DNA from: Alphaproteobacteria bacterium
GTDB lineage: Bacteria > Pseudomonadota > Alphaproteobacteria > Micavibrionales > Micavibrionaceae
Assembly: GCA_030424975.1 (NCBI GenBank)
Contig: JAUHVY010000002.1
Coordinates: forward strand, 124,001-188,000
Direction of reading: 5' to 3'
DNA length: 64,000 bases
How positions within the stretch are numbered: the first letter of the stretch is position 1; the number at the start of each line of letters is the position of its first letter. The notes below the pieces were generated by a model. The model did not search any database, was not told the DNA's origin, and saw nothing but the letters and a program-made list of their open reading frames with translations. The translations under genes and the position numbers were made by a program. This document shows, in pieces, positions 1 through 9,970 of the stretch.

Positions 1-932
1 CGCATACCACGGCGCATAATACGACGCAGAACATAGCCGCGCCCTTCGTTACTTGGCATCACACCATCCGCAAGCAAAAACGCCGCAGAGCGCAAGTGGT
101 CGGCGATGACCTTATGGCTGGCGGCCATATCACCATCAGGAGCCACGCCTGTTAAATCGGCGCTATGCTCGATCAAAGCGCGCATAATATCGATATCATA
201 GTTGTTATTTGATCCCATCAAAGTCGCGGCAATACGCTCCAGCCCCATTCCGGTATCAACACTTTGCGCAGGCAAATCAATACGCGTATCGGCATCAATT
301 TGTTCATATTGCATAAAGACGTTATTCCAGATTTCAATGAAACGGTCGCCGTCTTCCTCCGCAGAGCCGGGAGGGCCACCCCAAATGTGATCGCCATGAT
401 CATAGAAAATCTCGGTACACGGACCGCACGGCCCCGTATCACCCATGCGCCAGAAATTATCATCGCTATTGATGCGGATAATCTTATGATCGGGAAACCC
501 TGTGACCTTTTTCCAAATATCGGCGGCCTCTTCATCGGTTGTATGCACCGTCACGCAAAGCTTTTCCGCAGGTAAGCCAAAATTCTTTGTGACCAGTTCC
601 CACGCAAAAGCAATGGCATCATCCTTGAAATAATCACCGAAAGAGAAGTTACCAAGCATTTCAAAAAACGTATGGTGGCGCGCCGTATAGCCGACATTCT
701 CTAAGTCGTTGTGCTTTCCGCCTGCACGTACGCATTTTTGCGATGTTGTCGCGCGGGAATAATCGCGTTTTTCCTTGCCCGTGAAAACATCCTTGAATTG
801 CACCATACCAGAGTTAGTGAACATCAATGTCGGGTCATTTTGCGGCACCAGCGATGAGGACTGCACAATCGTGTGGCCGTTTTTTTCAAAAAACCCAAGG
901 AATTCTTTTCGTATGTCATTGACGGTCTTCAT
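1..932 (-). CDS. alaS: Alanyl-tRNA synthetase, N-terminal part (cut by window edge)
   Basis: Charges tRNA-Ala with alanine in the cytoplasm. Reading the minus strand from the ATG at 932 gives about 310 residues of the class II catalytic core. Visible signatures are [37 protein letters not shown] and [15 protein letters not shown], all characteristic of AlaS. The reading frame stays open to base 1, so the editing and C-Ala domains lie outside the window. It is divergent from hisN across a gap of only 42 bases, so the two promoters must overlap or lie close together. Identification is near certain; only the 3' end is missing. Confidence 0.97.
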   Translation of the reverse strand, partial: MKTVNDIRKEFLGFFEKNGHTIVQSSSLVPQNDPTLMFTNSGMVQFKDVFTGKEKRDYSRATTSQKCVRAGGKHNDLENVGYTARHHTFFEMLGNFSFGDYFKDDAIAFAWELVTKNFGLPAEKLCVTVHTTDEEAADIWKKVTGFPDHKIIRINSDDNFWRMGDTGPCGPCTEIFYDHGDHIWGGPPGSAEEDGDRFIEIWNNVFMQYEQIDADTRIDLPAQSVDTGMGLERIAATLMGSNNNYDIDIMRALIEHSADLTGVAPDGDMAASHKVIADHLRSAAFLLADGVMPSNEGRGYVLRRIMRRGM

Positions 933-974
933 CGCTTCACTCTATTCTTTTCGTAATTATTCAAAGAGGTATTT

Positions 975-1748
975 ATGCAAGAAATTATAGCGTTTGCCAA
1001 TAGCCTGGCAGAAAAGAGCGGAGAAATAATTCAAAGATATTTCCGCACCGACTTCGAGGTAGAGAGCAAATCAGACCTGAGCCCCGTTACGATTGCGGAC
1101 AAGGAAGTTGAAAAAACTTTGCGTGAAATGATCGAGAGCGCATACCCGCAAGACGGAATCTTGGGCGAAGAATATGCCCGCAAGGAAAGCCAAAGCGGAC
1201 GCACATGGGTTGTTGACCCGATTGACGGCACAAAAAGTTTTATGATCGGCCGCCCGACATTTGGGACGCTGATCGCGCTTTGCGAAGATGATAAGCCGGT
1301 TATGGGCGTTATCGATCAACCCATCCTAAAGGAGCGATGGGTCGGCACATTGGAACAAACCACAATGAACGGTAAGCCCGTGAAAACGCGCAAATGCCCC
1401 TCCCTGCATGATGCACGTGTGTGCTCAACAACGCCGATGATGTTTGACAACCTCAGCGATTACGGCCGCGCCTACCACCTGTTTGAAAAACCACCGCGCA
1501 TGGCATGGGGTGGTGATTGTTATATGTATGGCCTGATTGCCAGCGGGTGGATGGATATTGCGTTTGAACAAAACCTATCCGCGCATGATTTTGCGGCGCT
1601 CGTACCTGTTATAAAAGGAGCAGGCGGCCACATCTCTGATTGGCGCGGTGATGAGCTTACACTTAATTCTGCCGGTAAAGTCATTGCCGTTGGTGATCCG
1701 GAATTATGGCCGGAAGTCGAATTTATGATTAGGAAATCACCGTTTTAA
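975..1748 (+). CDS. hisN: Histidinol-phosphatase, inositol monophosphatase family
   Basis: A 257-residue Mg-dependent phosphatase of the IMPase fold. The metal-binding motifs are visible: GEE near residue 60, DPIDGTKSF near residue 85 and a later GDCYMYGLIASGWMD segment containing the third acidic region. The DPIDGTKSF variant and overall length match the HisN-type histidinol-phosphate phosphatases used by alphaproteobacteria and actinobacteria for the penultimate step of histidine synthesis. Inositol-1-phosphatase or another sugar-phosphate phosphatase cannot be excluded from sequence alone. AGAGGT sits about 7 bases before the ATG and supports this start. No other his genes are nearby. Confidence 0.85.
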   Translation: MQEIIAFANSLAEKSGEIIQRYFRTDFEVESKSDLSPVTIADKEVEKTLREMIESAYPQDGILGEEYARKESQSGRTWVVDPIDGTKSFMIGRPTFGTLIALCEDDKPVMGVIDQPILKERWVGTLEQTTMNGKPVKTRKCPSLHDARVCSTTPMMFDNLSDYGRAYHLFEKPPRMAWGGDCYMYGLIASGWMDIAFEQNLSAHDFAALVPVIKGAGGHISDWRGDELTLNSAGKVIAVGDPELWPEVEFMIRKSPF

Positions 1749-1759
1749 GAAAACTGAGC

Positions 1760-3739
1760 TTAGTTAGCGGCAACCTTATACGGATATTCATCCTGCATAA
1801 CATGTGCATATTTCGGCATCTTGCCATTTGAGATCGCAGCCAAAGACGGTAACTCTAATCCTGCGCGCAAGCGATAGATCCAGTAATTGGAAAGCACGCG
1901 CTCGACATAATCTCTGGTCTCTTTGACAGGCATCATTTCAACGAACAGCAAGAGATCATCGTTATTGCCCATGCGTTTGCGCCATTTCAACAAATTCCCC
2001 GGCCCCGCGTTATATGCCACCAAAAGAGAGATCACATCGCCCTTCACATATGGCCCTTGCAATAAGTATTCCAGATAATCTTGTCCGATTTTCATGTTCA
2101 CTTCGGGCATCTTCAAACGAGATGCTGACAAGCTGTCGGCATAATCACGTTTCTGCGCAATATAGTTTGCGGTTTTTGGCATGACCTGCATCAACCCCAG
2201 CGCGCCACTATAACTTTTTGCCTGCAGATTAAAGCGTGATTCCTGACGAATAACGGCATGCACCAAGGCAGGGTCTAAACGATAGCCATCTTCGGGTGCC
2301 CACGGGCTGACGGGGTATAGGGCCGCATCATAATATCCGCCCGCACCGCGCTTAACCATATTCCCCAAACGCAAGGCCACGCCAGGCAAGCCGACATGTG
2401 ATGCATATGCCAAGACAGCATGTTGTAATGCATTATCCCCTTTATAACGAAGACGCATCAGCTCTTCTTCCGCCAAATCATATTGACCGGCCGCAACCAA
2501 TGTCACAGCGCGCTGCCCTGCGGCGTGAGAGAGCAAAATTTCTTCTTGGCTATCGCTATATTTCGGCACATCCCATTTAAAATCATAAGCTGAACCGAGC
2601 AAATTCGCCGCCATCAAACCGTAAAATGTTCTGGAGTGTTTTGCCGCCTTCTTTAAAGACGCCAACTGCGCGCCCTTATTCCCTAGCTTTTCATAGCTAC
2701 GTGCCGCCCAAAACGACCCGGCAGAAGCCAACCAACCCGATGTATATGCGGAATCAGAAACCTTGTTAAAATAATGTGCTGCCGTTGCAAAATCACCTTT
2801 TTGCCATGATGCCAAACCGACAACCCAGCTTGCCTTTGGTACATATTTACCTGAACGGTCTGCACTTTGCTTTGAAAGCTTCAGAGCAGAATCAAAGCGC
2901 TGTCTGTATAATAATTTTTCTGCGATATCGGCTTGTAAGGCATCACGTTCAACACTGTCCATAAGCTGCCTTTGCGGGGAATCGCGATATGTTTTTAACG
3001 CATCAAGTGTATCGCCCGAACGCAAAAGCTTATGCACTTTCTTTTCAAAGTCACGCACCTGCTGTGATTGCGCATGAGAACGCGCTGCATTTGACGCGTA
3101 GATCTTAGGATATTGCATTGTCGGTTCTTTAACCTGCGACAAAATACGTCCAATTTGAGGCTTCTTTAATGTTGCAGAAGCATTGCCTTTTTTGGCCAAA
3201 GCTAATTTATAGATACGATCCGCATCAGGATGATCTGCATAACGCTCCATCCAATCAGATAATTCTTCATATCTGCTTGTATAATCGGCATGCAAATAAC
3301 GCTGCGCCAAGACATGCCCCATTAAACGGTTATCTTTGACACGCGCAAACAGCTTATCCGCATCATCCATTTTACCTTCTGCCTGCAAAGCAAAAATATC
3401 GCCATATATTTTTGATTGCTCACCCGACAGAGGGTTAAACCCATGCGGATATGTTTTTTTAACGCTTGATGTAACTGTGAACAAATCTTGTAAATTAAAA
3501 GACTTAGGCGCCAAAGAAGCAACATGAATATCTGTATGCCCTGCGGCAGGCTCAATATCATATGGGAGGTCAGGTTTTTCCATCGGTAGCGGAACCGGAG
3601 ATCCTGCAATCAGGATCGGCTTAGCCGCCGGTACAGGTACACGCTCTGGTGCCGCATGAACGGGAACAAAGAGTATGCTGTATATCGCGGTATACACGCA
3701 AAGGCGTGAACCAATTTTTAAAATACCTGTCTTTTTCAT
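1760..3739 (-). CDS. Soluble lytic murein transglycosylase (Slt70-like)
   Basis: Periplasmic enzyme cleaving the MurNAc-GlcNAc bond of peptidoglycan to give 1,6-anhydro ends. From the ATG at 3739, preceded by AAAGGCGG, it has 659 residues. An N-terminal signal segment is followed by a long helical region with TPR-like superhelical repeats, as in Slt70. A C-terminal SLT domain holds the catalytic Glu in HAVIRQESRF (about residue 500), then SGALGLMQVMPKTA and VAYNAGPGN. A longer frame reaches 3781, but the signal peptide and ribosome-binding site favour 3739. It follows the uracil-DNA glycosylase gene on the same strand, so the two are probably co-transcribed. Confidence 0.9.
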   Translation of the reverse strand: MKKTGILKIGSRLCVYTAIYSILFVPVHAAPERVPVPAAKPILIAGSPVPLPMEKPDLPYDIEPAAGHTDIHVASLAPKSFNLQDLFTVTSSVKKTYPHGFNPLSGEQSKIYGDIFALQAEGKMDDADKLFARVKDNRLMGHVLAQRYLHADYTSRYEELSDWMERYADHPDADRIYKLALAKKGNASATLKKPQIGRILSQVKEPTMQYPKIYASNAARSHAQSQQVRDFEKKVHKLLRSGDTLDALKTYRDSPQRQLMDSVERDALQADIAEKLLYRQRFDSALKLSKQSADRSGKYVPKASWVVGLASWQKGDFATAAHYFNKVSDSAYTSGWLASAGSFWAARSYEKLGNKGAQLASLKKAAKHSRTFYGLMAANLLGSAYDFKWDVPKYSDSQEEILLSHAAGQRAVTLVAAGQYDLAEEELMRLRYKGDNALQHAVLAYASHVGLPGVALRLGNMVKRGAGGYYDAALYPVSPWAPEDGYRLDPALVHAVIRQESRFNLQAKSYSGALGLMQVMPKTANYIAQKRDYADSLSASRLKMPEVNMKIGQDYLEYLLQGPYVKGDVISLLVAYNAGPGNLLKWRKRMGNNDDLLLFVEMMPVKETRDYVERVLSNYWIYRLRAGLELPSLAAISNGKMPKYAHVMQDEYPYKVAAN

Positions 3740-3803
3740 GGTGCCGCCTTTCATACATAAAAACGGCCCACCTGTCCACACATATTTTGATTATGTAAAT
3801 ATT

Positions 3804-4688
3804 TTACATTAATTTTATCTTCTTTTGCAACTCTAACATATCCGCCCATACGGATTTTTTATGTATCGGCGTGCTCAGAAGATCTGACGGAAGATATGTC
3901 GCAATAGCCGAAATCTCATTGCCCTGCTCCGCTATCTCTTGCGTTACAGTCGTATATCCGTGCCATGTTTTGCGCAAACGTGAGATACTCTTATCAGAAT
4001 TTAAAAGTGATTTACCCGCTACACCGCCGCATAAGATCAATATTTTGGGCTTAACAATCTGGATATGACGTTCCAAAAACGGCAAACTTACCGCAATTTC
4101 CGCTTCGTTGGGGCTACGGTTACCGGGCGGACGCCAATTGAGAACATTGGTCAAATAAACCGCCTTGCTTGCATCCTCATGATGACGCGCCAAATCAATA
4201 CAACTTAATATCTTATCCAGTAATTGACCGTTTGAACCCGCAAAAGGCTTTCCTGCGCGATCCTCATCGGCGCCCGGCGCTTCACCGATCAACATAATAT
4301 CGGCATTCGGATGACCATCGCCAAAAACCATATTTGTTGCCGTCTTTTTAATGGCAATGCCCTCAAATTCCGCAATGGCCTTTTTTAATTCCTCTAATGT
4401 ATTAGCTGCCTTCGCCAGCTTCACAGCTTCACTACGCGCCTCACTCATCCCTAAAAAGGCAGGCGGTGCAGATAAATTCTGCTGCATTGACTGCGGCGGC
4501 GGCGGCGCACCACGTGCGGGGTTTTGTGCAGACGGGGCCACACCGGCCTCCGCCAGCATTGCTGAGACTGATATTTCTTCAGCCTTTGTGCGGTCAATAA
4601 CCTCGTCTTGCAGAATATCCTCAACGCCATTATCCGCATACCATTGCAAAGCGCATATCATTTCTTCATGCAACATATGGGCGGTCAA
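3804..4688 (-). CDS. Uracil-DNA glycosylase, family 4-like, without Fe-S cysteines
   Basis: Removes uracil from DNA in base excision repair. A variable N-terminal ~90 residues precedes a UDG-superfamily core with GEAPGADEDRAGKPFAG (motif 1), TNVLNWRPPGNRSP and a HGY segment near the C-terminus. Family 4 enzymes normally carry four Cys ligands for a 4Fe-4S cluster. Here the expected positions read EFEGIAIK, NWRPPG and VSLPF, so all four are replaced. The start is TTG at 4688: AGGAGG lies 8 bases upstream, whereas the next in-frame ATG is 12 bases too far. Divergent from ETF-QO, upstream of the transglycosylase gene. Family assignment is solid; substrate range is not deducible. Confidence 0.88.
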   Translation of the reverse strand: MTAHMLHEEMICALQWYADNGVEDILQDEVIDRTKAEEISVSAMLAEAGVAPSAQNPARGAPPPPQSMQQNLSAPPAFLGMSEARSEAVKLAKAANTLEELKKAIAEFEGIAIKKTATNMVFGDGHPNADIMLIGEAPGADEDRAGKPFAGSNGQLLDKILSCIDLARHHEDASKAVYLTNVLNWRPPGNRSPNEAEIAVSLPFLERHIQIVKPKILILCGGVAGKSLLNSDKSISRLRKTWHGYTTVTQEIAEQGNEISAIATYLPSDLLSTPIHKKSVWADMLELQKKIKLM

Positions 4689-4787
4689 AGCGTTATCCTC
4701 CTGTAAAAAGAGTTTTTGTTAAGAGATTTTAGAATAAAAATAGGGTAAAGTAGTAAGCCGTAAAAAGAAAGAGGAGAATCCCCCAAT

Positions 4788-6434
4788 ATGCCTGAATCCG
4801 TAAGAGCTGACAGAGAAAACATGGAATATGATGTTGTCATCATCGGGGCGGGCCCGTCCGGCCTTTCTTGTGCGATACGGCTGAAACAACTGGCGGAAGA
4901 ATACGGCAAAGACATAAATGTCTGTATTTTGGAAAAGGGGTCCGAGGTTGGTGCGCATATTTTATCAGGTGCGGTATTCGAACCGCGCGCATTGAACGAG
5001 CTTATTCCTGATTGGAAAGATAAAGGGGCACCGCTCACCTGCCCTGCAACAAAGGACAAATTCGTTTTTTTAACGCAAAAAGGCGCCTTTCCGATGATCA
5101 CCCCGCCGCAAATGCACAATAAGGGCAACTACATTATATCCCTTGGAAATTTGTGCCGCTGGCTTGCGGAACAGGCCGAAGGGTTGGGCATTGAGATATT
5201 CCCAGGATTTGCAGCAGCAGAAATTCTTTATAATGCCGATAACCAAGTCATCGGCGTTGCCACCGGCGATATGGGCGTCAACGCAGAAGGCGAAAAGGCA
5301 GACCAATTCGAACCGGGCATGGAGCTTCATGCGCGTCAGGTTGTTTTTGCCGAAGGGTGTCACGGTTCGCTGACGAAACAGCTCATTAAACATTATGATT
5401 TACGCAAAGACAGCGATCCGCAAACCTATGGCCTTGGCGTTAAGGAAATCTGGGAAATTGACCCGTCAAAACACCAACAGGGTTTTTGCCAGCACTCAAT
5501 CGGCTGGCCGATGGACAGCCAAACCTATGGCGGATCGTGGATATACCATATGGAAGACAATATGATTTCTATCGGCTTTGTTGTCGGCCTTGATTATAAA
5601 AATCCTTACCTCTCTCCGTTTGAGGAAATGCAACGTTTTAAAACACATCCAAAAATCAAACCTCTGCTGGAGGGTGGAAAACGCGTAGCCTATGGTGCGC
5701 GCGCGCTCGTTGAGGGTGGCTTTCAATCTTTACCGAAACTGACCTTTCCGGGCGGCGTTTTGATCGGTGATACAGCCGGATTTTTAAATGTCCCCAAAAT
5801 CAAGGGTAATCATACCGCTATGAAATCAGGCATGATTGCCGCTGAAAGCATTTTTAATCATCTGCAAGACAACGAATCCTTTGGCACCGAAGCAATCAGT
5901 TACGCAGAAAACATCAAAAATTCATGGGTCTATGATGAGCTATATGCCGTGCGTAATATTCGCCCGGGCTTCCACAAGGGGTTATGGGCGGGCCTGATAA
6001 ATGCCGCAATACAAACTCTAACGGGTGGAAAGCTTGGCGGTACATTGAAAAACTATGCCGACCACGCCCAAACCGGCAAGGCAAAGGATTACAGCCCGAT
6101 TGCCTATCCGAAGCCAGATGGCGTTATTACATTTGACCGCCTGACATCCGTTCAATTATCAAATACCAATCATGCAGAAGATCAGCCATGCCACTTACGT
6201 CTGAAAGATAAATCAATACCGATTGATGTGAATCTGCCTGAATTTGCAGAGCCTGCACAACGTTATTGCCCGGCGGCCGTTTATGAAGTGATTGAGCAAA
6301 ACGGTGAAAAGAAATTCCAAATAAATTCCCAAAACTGCGTTCATTGTAAAACCTGTGACATCAAAGATCCGTCGCAAAATATAAATTGGACTGTACCGCA
6401 TGGCGGTGATGGGCCGAATTATCCGAATATGTAA
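4788..6434 (+). CDS. etfD: Electron transfer flavoprotein-ubiquinone oxidoreductase
   Basis: Inner-membrane-associated flavoprotein that takes electrons from reduced ETF (fed by acyl-CoA dehydrogenases) and reduces ubiquinone. The 548 residues show an N-terminal FAD-binding GAGPSG motif near residue 22, the ETF-QO central region, and a C-terminal 4Fe-4S ferredoxin-like motif (CPAAVYE, then CVHCKTCDIKDP), ending in the family-typical PHGGDGPNYPNM. Length matches the bacterial family. AGAGGAGA precedes the ATG by about 9 bases. It links functionally to the acyl-CoA dehydrogenase and beta-oxidation genes at 55.7-63.0 kb. No etfAB genes are visible in the window. Confidence 0.96.
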   Translation: MPESVRADRENMEYDVVIIGAGPSGLSCAIRLKQLAEEYGKDINVCILEKGSEVGAHILSGAVFEPRALNELIPDWKDKGAPLTCPATKDKFVFLTQKGAFPMITPPQMHNKGNYIISLGNLCRWLAEQAEGLGIEIFPGFAAAEILYNADNQVIGVATGDMGVNAEGEKADQFEPGMELHARQVVFAEGCHGSLTKQLIKHYDLRKDSDPQTYGLGVKEIWEIDPSKHQQGFCQHSIGWPMDSQTYGGSWIYHMEDNMISIGFVVGLDYKNPYLSPFEEMQRFKTHPKIKPLLEGGKRVAYGARALVEGGFQSLPKLTFPGGVLIGDTAGFLNVPKIKGNHTAMKSGMIAAESIFNHLQDNESFGTEAISYAENIKNSWVYDELYAVRNIRPGFHKGLWAGLINAAIQTLTGGKLGGTLKNYADHAQTGKAKDYSPIAYPKPDGVITFDRLTSVQLSNTNHAEDQPCHLRLKDKSIPIDVNLPEFAEPAQRYCPAAVYEVIEQNGEKKFQINSQNCVHCKTCDIKDPSQNINWTVPHGGDGPNYPNM

Positions 6435-6491
6435 CTTTAAAAACACAAAACGTTTATTGCTGTGACTGATTTTAAGGACTATAAAAAAACA

Positions 6492-8243
6492 ATGAAGGTT
6501 ATCTCTTTACTCCTCGCCACCTGCGCGGTCGGCCTGTGCGCTGTTCAAAACAGCGAAAACACAAACTTAACCGTTGCAAACCAAATGCATTCTGCCGACG
6601 AAGCCGCCGCAGAAGCGCAAAAGCCGTTGCTTAATCGTGGTGAAATTACCGAGGTCATGGCGGGGCAATATCTCGCCAGTCGTTTTGCACAAACCAATCA
6701 CGATTGGAAAACCGCAAATAAGTATCTTGGCGAAGTCATGCAAGAAACCGGCATTGCGCAAACGGATATGTTACAACGTGCGATGATACTGGCCATGGGC
6801 GCAGGGGACGTTGAGCGCGCGATTAAAATTGCGGAACAATCAAAAAAACTATCGCCGCAGCTACAAAATTCAATCGCCGATGTTTTTGTCATTACAAAAT
6901 TAATCAAAGAGAATAAGTACAAAGACGCCTTAAATATGTTTAATGCCCTGCCGCAAGACGGTACGGTAAAATTCATCGGCCCATTTATGGATGGATGGAT
7001 TAACGCGGGAACAGGTACACTTAAGATTGATAACTTACGGGCAAACACCGTCCAACTATACCACAGCATCTTAATATCCGATTTCCTGAATGATCACTCC
7101 GTCATCGAAAAAATGATTGATAATTCACTGAAGGTTGAAAACATCAATTACAACGAAATGGAACGCATTGCTGATCTTTATGCGCATGTCGGGCAAATGA
7201 ACAAAGCGACGGATCTCTATCAAAAAATCCTTAAGGCGATGCCGGAGAGCCCGCATATCCGCGATAAAATTAAAGCGATTGAAAACAACGAAAACAAAAA
7301 TGATCTCTTCAAAAAAATAGAAACTGCGCAACAAGGTATGGCACAAGCCTTCTTTGATATTGCCAATATATTATATAATGAGGCCAATGACGAAAGCGCA
7401 CGGGTTTTTGCGCATATGGCGCTTTATTTAGATAACAATCAAAACGAAGCGCGTTTCTTACTAGGTGAAATCAGCACCAAGCATAAACAATTCAAGACGG
7501 CCGTTTCATTTTATAACGCAGTTCCTAAAGACGATGAGGCCTATCTTCGTGCGCAACACGACATCGTCGATGTGTATGAAGAAGCAGAAGATTTTGATAT
7601 GGCCCTTTCTGTTCTCGAAGGCTTACAAAGCCAGGATAAAAGTGTTGATACCTTAATCAAGATCGGCGATCTGCACCGTCATCAGGAAGATTATAAAAAC
7701 GCCTTAAAATACTATGATATGGCCACCACAGAAATGGGCGGTGAAATTACCGAAGAATTTTGGTATCTGCATTACTTGCGCGGGATTGCATTAGAACAAT
7801 TAGACCGATGGAACGAATCAGAGAACGAGCTGAAGACCGCTCTTTCCTACCGTCCTGACGAACCGTATGTCCTGAACTATCTTGGGTATGCCTGGGCAGA
7901 TAAGGGGATTAATCTGGAGCAAGCGCAAGATATGATACAACGCGCCGTGGATGCGCGCCCTAATGACGGCTATATCCGCGATTCTTTGGGATGGGTTTAT
8001 TTCCGCACGCAAAATTTTGATCAAGCCGCAGCCACATTAGAAAAAGCCGTGGAGCTATTGCCCTATGATCCGACCGTAAACGACCATCTTGGTGATGCCT
8101 ATTGGCGTGTAGGGCGTAAGCTTGAAGCGCGGTTTCAATGGGAACGTGCCAGAAACTACGCCGAAGAGGACGAGATTAAAAAAACAATTTCGGAAAAACT
8201 TGAAAAAGGCATGCCACCGATTGATGCCAAGAATATGAAGTAA
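6492..8243 (+). CDS. Secreted/periplasmic TPR-repeat protein
   Basis: A 583-residue protein built almost entirely of tetratricopeptide repeats. An N-terminal hydrophobic signal (MKVISLLLATCAVGLC) is followed by TPR units to the end, for example around YVLNYLGYAWADKG and YIRDSLGWVYFRTQNFDQA. The last repeats resemble those of alphaproteobacterial TPR proteins usually found next to ispE, which follows here after 19 bases. TPRs mediate protein-protein contacts, probably in an envelope complex; no catalytic domain is seen. A GTG 30 bases upstream (6462) is in frame, but the ATG at 6492 gives the better signal peptide and has AAGGA 13 bases ahead. Confidence 0.85.
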   Translation: MKVISLLLATCAVGLCAVQNSENTNLTVANQMHSADEAAAEAQKPLLNRGEITEVMAGQYLASRFAQTNHDWKTANKYLGEVMQETGIAQTDMLQRAMILAMGAGDVERAIKIAEQSKKLSPQLQNSIADVFVITKLIKENKYKDALNMFNALPQDGTVKFIGPFMDGWINAGTGTLKIDNLRANTVQLYHSILISDFLNDHSVIEKMIDNSLKVENINYNEMERIADLYAHVGQMNKATDLYQKILKAMPESPHIRDKIKAIENNENKNDLFKKIETAQQGMAQAFFDIANILYNEANDESARVFAHMALYLDNNQNEARFLLGEISTKHKQFKTAVSFYNAVPKDDEAYLRAQHDIVDVYEEAEDFDMALSVLEGLQSQDKSVDTLIKIGDLHRHQEDYKNALKYYDMATTEMGGEITEEFWYLHYLRGIALEQLDRWNESENELKTALSYRPDEPYVLNYLGYAWADKGINLEQAQDMIQRAVDARPNDGYIRDSLGWVYFRTQNFDQAAATLEKAVELLPYDPTVNDHLGDAYWRVGRKLEARFQWERARNYAEEDEIKKTISEKLEKGMPPIDAKNMK

Positions 8244-8262
8244 TCACAGAATTCAAATCCAC

Positions 8263-9159
8263 ATGCCACAAACAGTTTCCGTTTTCGCACCTGCCAAGAT
8301 TAACCTTTATCTGCATTTGATAAAACGTAAGCGCGATGGATATCACAAACTAGATTCGCTCGTGGCTTTTGCAGATATCGGTGACGAAATAACAATCAAG
8401 CCCGCAGACCAATTTTCCTTTGAAATTGACGGTCCTTTTGCCGCAAAACTGACGGACACAGATAAAAAAGCATATATCGACAGCAATAATTTAGTTGTGA
8501 AAGCAGCGCGTGCCATATCACAAATTAATGATAAATCACTCAATGTAGAAATAACACTGACCAAAAACCTTCCGGTAGCCGCAGGGCTTGGCGGCGGATC
8601 ATCTGATGCAGCGGCCACAATTTGGGGACTCCAACAATATTGGAAAATGCCTAATAACGCTAGCTACCTCTTACCGCTCATGACAAATTTAGGGGCCGAC
8701 GTTCCCGTTTGCCACGAATGCCGCCCTGCTATAATGCGCGGGATCGGGGATGAGATCACATTTTTCGGTGATCTTCCTGAAATTCCGATAGTATTAATTA
8801 ACCCGATGATTGCCTGCCCAACCAAAGACGTTTTCATACATCATAAGAAACCGTTTAAAGACGAAATTGAAATCCCCGAAATTTTCTCAGATGCCTCTGC
8901 CTTAATTTCATTTCTGTCACGCACAGACAATGATCTGTATGAATCGGCAATATCCATTGTGCCCGATATTCAAAATATATTGGCAACACTTGATCAACAT
9001 CCATCATGTGTTTTTCACCGTATGAGCGGATCGGGTGCATCATGCTTTGGGTTGTTCAGCAGTTTTGAGGCCGCACAAGAAGCAAAAAAATCGATAAAAC
9101 AAGAAAATCCCGATTGGTGGGTTGCCGCCGGATGGCTCAACAGACCGGAACGTTACTAA
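8263..9159 (+). CDS. ispE: 4-diphosphocytidyl-2-C-methyl-D-erythritol kinase
   Basis: GHMP-family kinase that phosphorylates CDP-methylerythritol in the MEP pathway to isopentenyl diphosphate. The 298-residue protein has PAKINLYLHL near the N-terminus, the ATP-binding loop PVAAGLGGGSSDAAA near residue 105, and the C-terminal SGSGASCFGLF motif. Length and motif order match IspE. It follows the TPR protein gene by 19 bases in the same direction and is probably co-transcribed with it. It converges with rluA across a 7-base gap. Confidence 0.96.
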   Translation: MPQTVSVFAPAKINLYLHLIKRKRDGYHKLDSLVAFADIGDEITIKPADQFSFEIDGPFAAKLTDTDKKAYIDSNNLVVKAARAISQINDKSLNVEITLTKNLPVAAGLGGGSSDAAATIWGLQQYWKMPNNASYLLPLMTNLGADVPVCHECRPAIMRGIGDEITFFGDLPEIPIVLINPMIACPTKDVFIHHKKPFKDEIEIPEIFSDASALISFLSRTDNDLYESAISIVPDIQNILATLDQHPSCVFHRMSGSGASCFGLFSSFEAAQEAKKSIKQENPDWWVAAGWLNRPERY

Positions 9160-9166
9160 ACCTTTT

Positions 9167-9961
9167 TCAAAAAGGACACGGCGCCTCAAACCATATCTTT
9201 TCTCCGCCATTGGGATGACATATCATCAGGCGATGCGCATGGAGTTGCAATCTGTCTGCGGTTTTAAACGCGGCCTCATGCGCATAAAAGTCATCTCCCA
9301 ATATCGGGTGCCCTATCTCCGCCATATGAACGCGTAATTGGTGCGTTCGTCCTGTCACAGGATAGAGTGCAATACGCGTCACCTTAGAGCCCTGATCAAT
9401 TTCTCGCTCCAAGACCTTCCACGATGTGACAGCTTGCTTGCCATGCGTTAAATCAACTTTTTGTATCGGTCTGTTCGGCCAATCGCAAATGAGAGGCAAA
9501 TCGATCTCTCCTGCATCATCTTCGACATGCCCCCAGACGCGGGCAATGTATATTTTTTCAGTTTTTCGGCGCTCGAACTGCAATCCGAATATGCGGTGAT
9601 AATCGGGGTTCAACGCCATAATCATTAAACCGGATGTATCCATATCAAGGCGGTGGACTATTCGCGCATCAGGCCATTTTGCCTTAACACGAAGCTCTAA
9701 TGAATCCTGATGCTCAGGCAAACGTCCCGGCACGCTCAGCAATCCGCTCGGCTTTGATAAAATTAAAAAACCATCATCCTCATGTAAAACATCCACCTCA
9801 TCTTGAGGCGGCGCGTAAACAAATGGCGGGGGTGGGCGGCGCGGAAATCTCACTCTTTTGTCAAAATTCTGTTTTTTTTCTGGATCATTGGCACCATAAT
9901 TGACTAAAATCTTTTTATCAAACTGTTTTAAGAAGTTGAAACCATTACAACATAATGGCAC
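9167..9961 (-). CDS. rluA: Pseudouridine synthase, RluA type
   Basis: Converts uridine to pseudouridine in 23S rRNA and some tRNAs (dual specificity in E. coli RluA). The catalytic motif HRLDMDTSGLMIMAL is present, with the Asp nucleophile. LICDWPNRPIQKV is a segment particularly like RluA rather than RluC/RluD, and no N-terminal S4 domain is present. The C-terminal GRTHQLRVHMAEIGHPILGD motif is also intact. The start is uncertain: the frame opens with a GTG at 9961 with no clear ribosome-binding site, and the conserved core begins only about residue 55. The start lies 9 bases from that of a divergent secreted orphan. Confidence 0.88.
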   Translation of the reverse strand: MPLCCNGFNFLKQFDKKILVNYGANDPEKKQNFDKRVRFPRRPPPPFVYAPPQDEVDVLHEDDGFLILSKPSGLLSVPGRLPEHQDSLELRVKAKWPDARIVHRLDMDTSGLMIMALNPDYHRIFGLQFERRKTEKIYIARVWGHVEDDAGEIDLPLICDWPNRPIQKVDLTHGKQAVTSWKVLEREIDQGSKVTRIALYPVTGRTHQLRVHMAEIGHPILGDDFYAHEAAFKTADRLQLHAHRLMICHPNGGEKIWFEAPCPF

Positions 9962-9970
9962 AATGGCGGC

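Noticed and set aside
202-575. Open frames of about 60-105 residues inside alaS
   Set aside because: They are shadows of the AlaS reading frame in other frames and strands, without their own signals.
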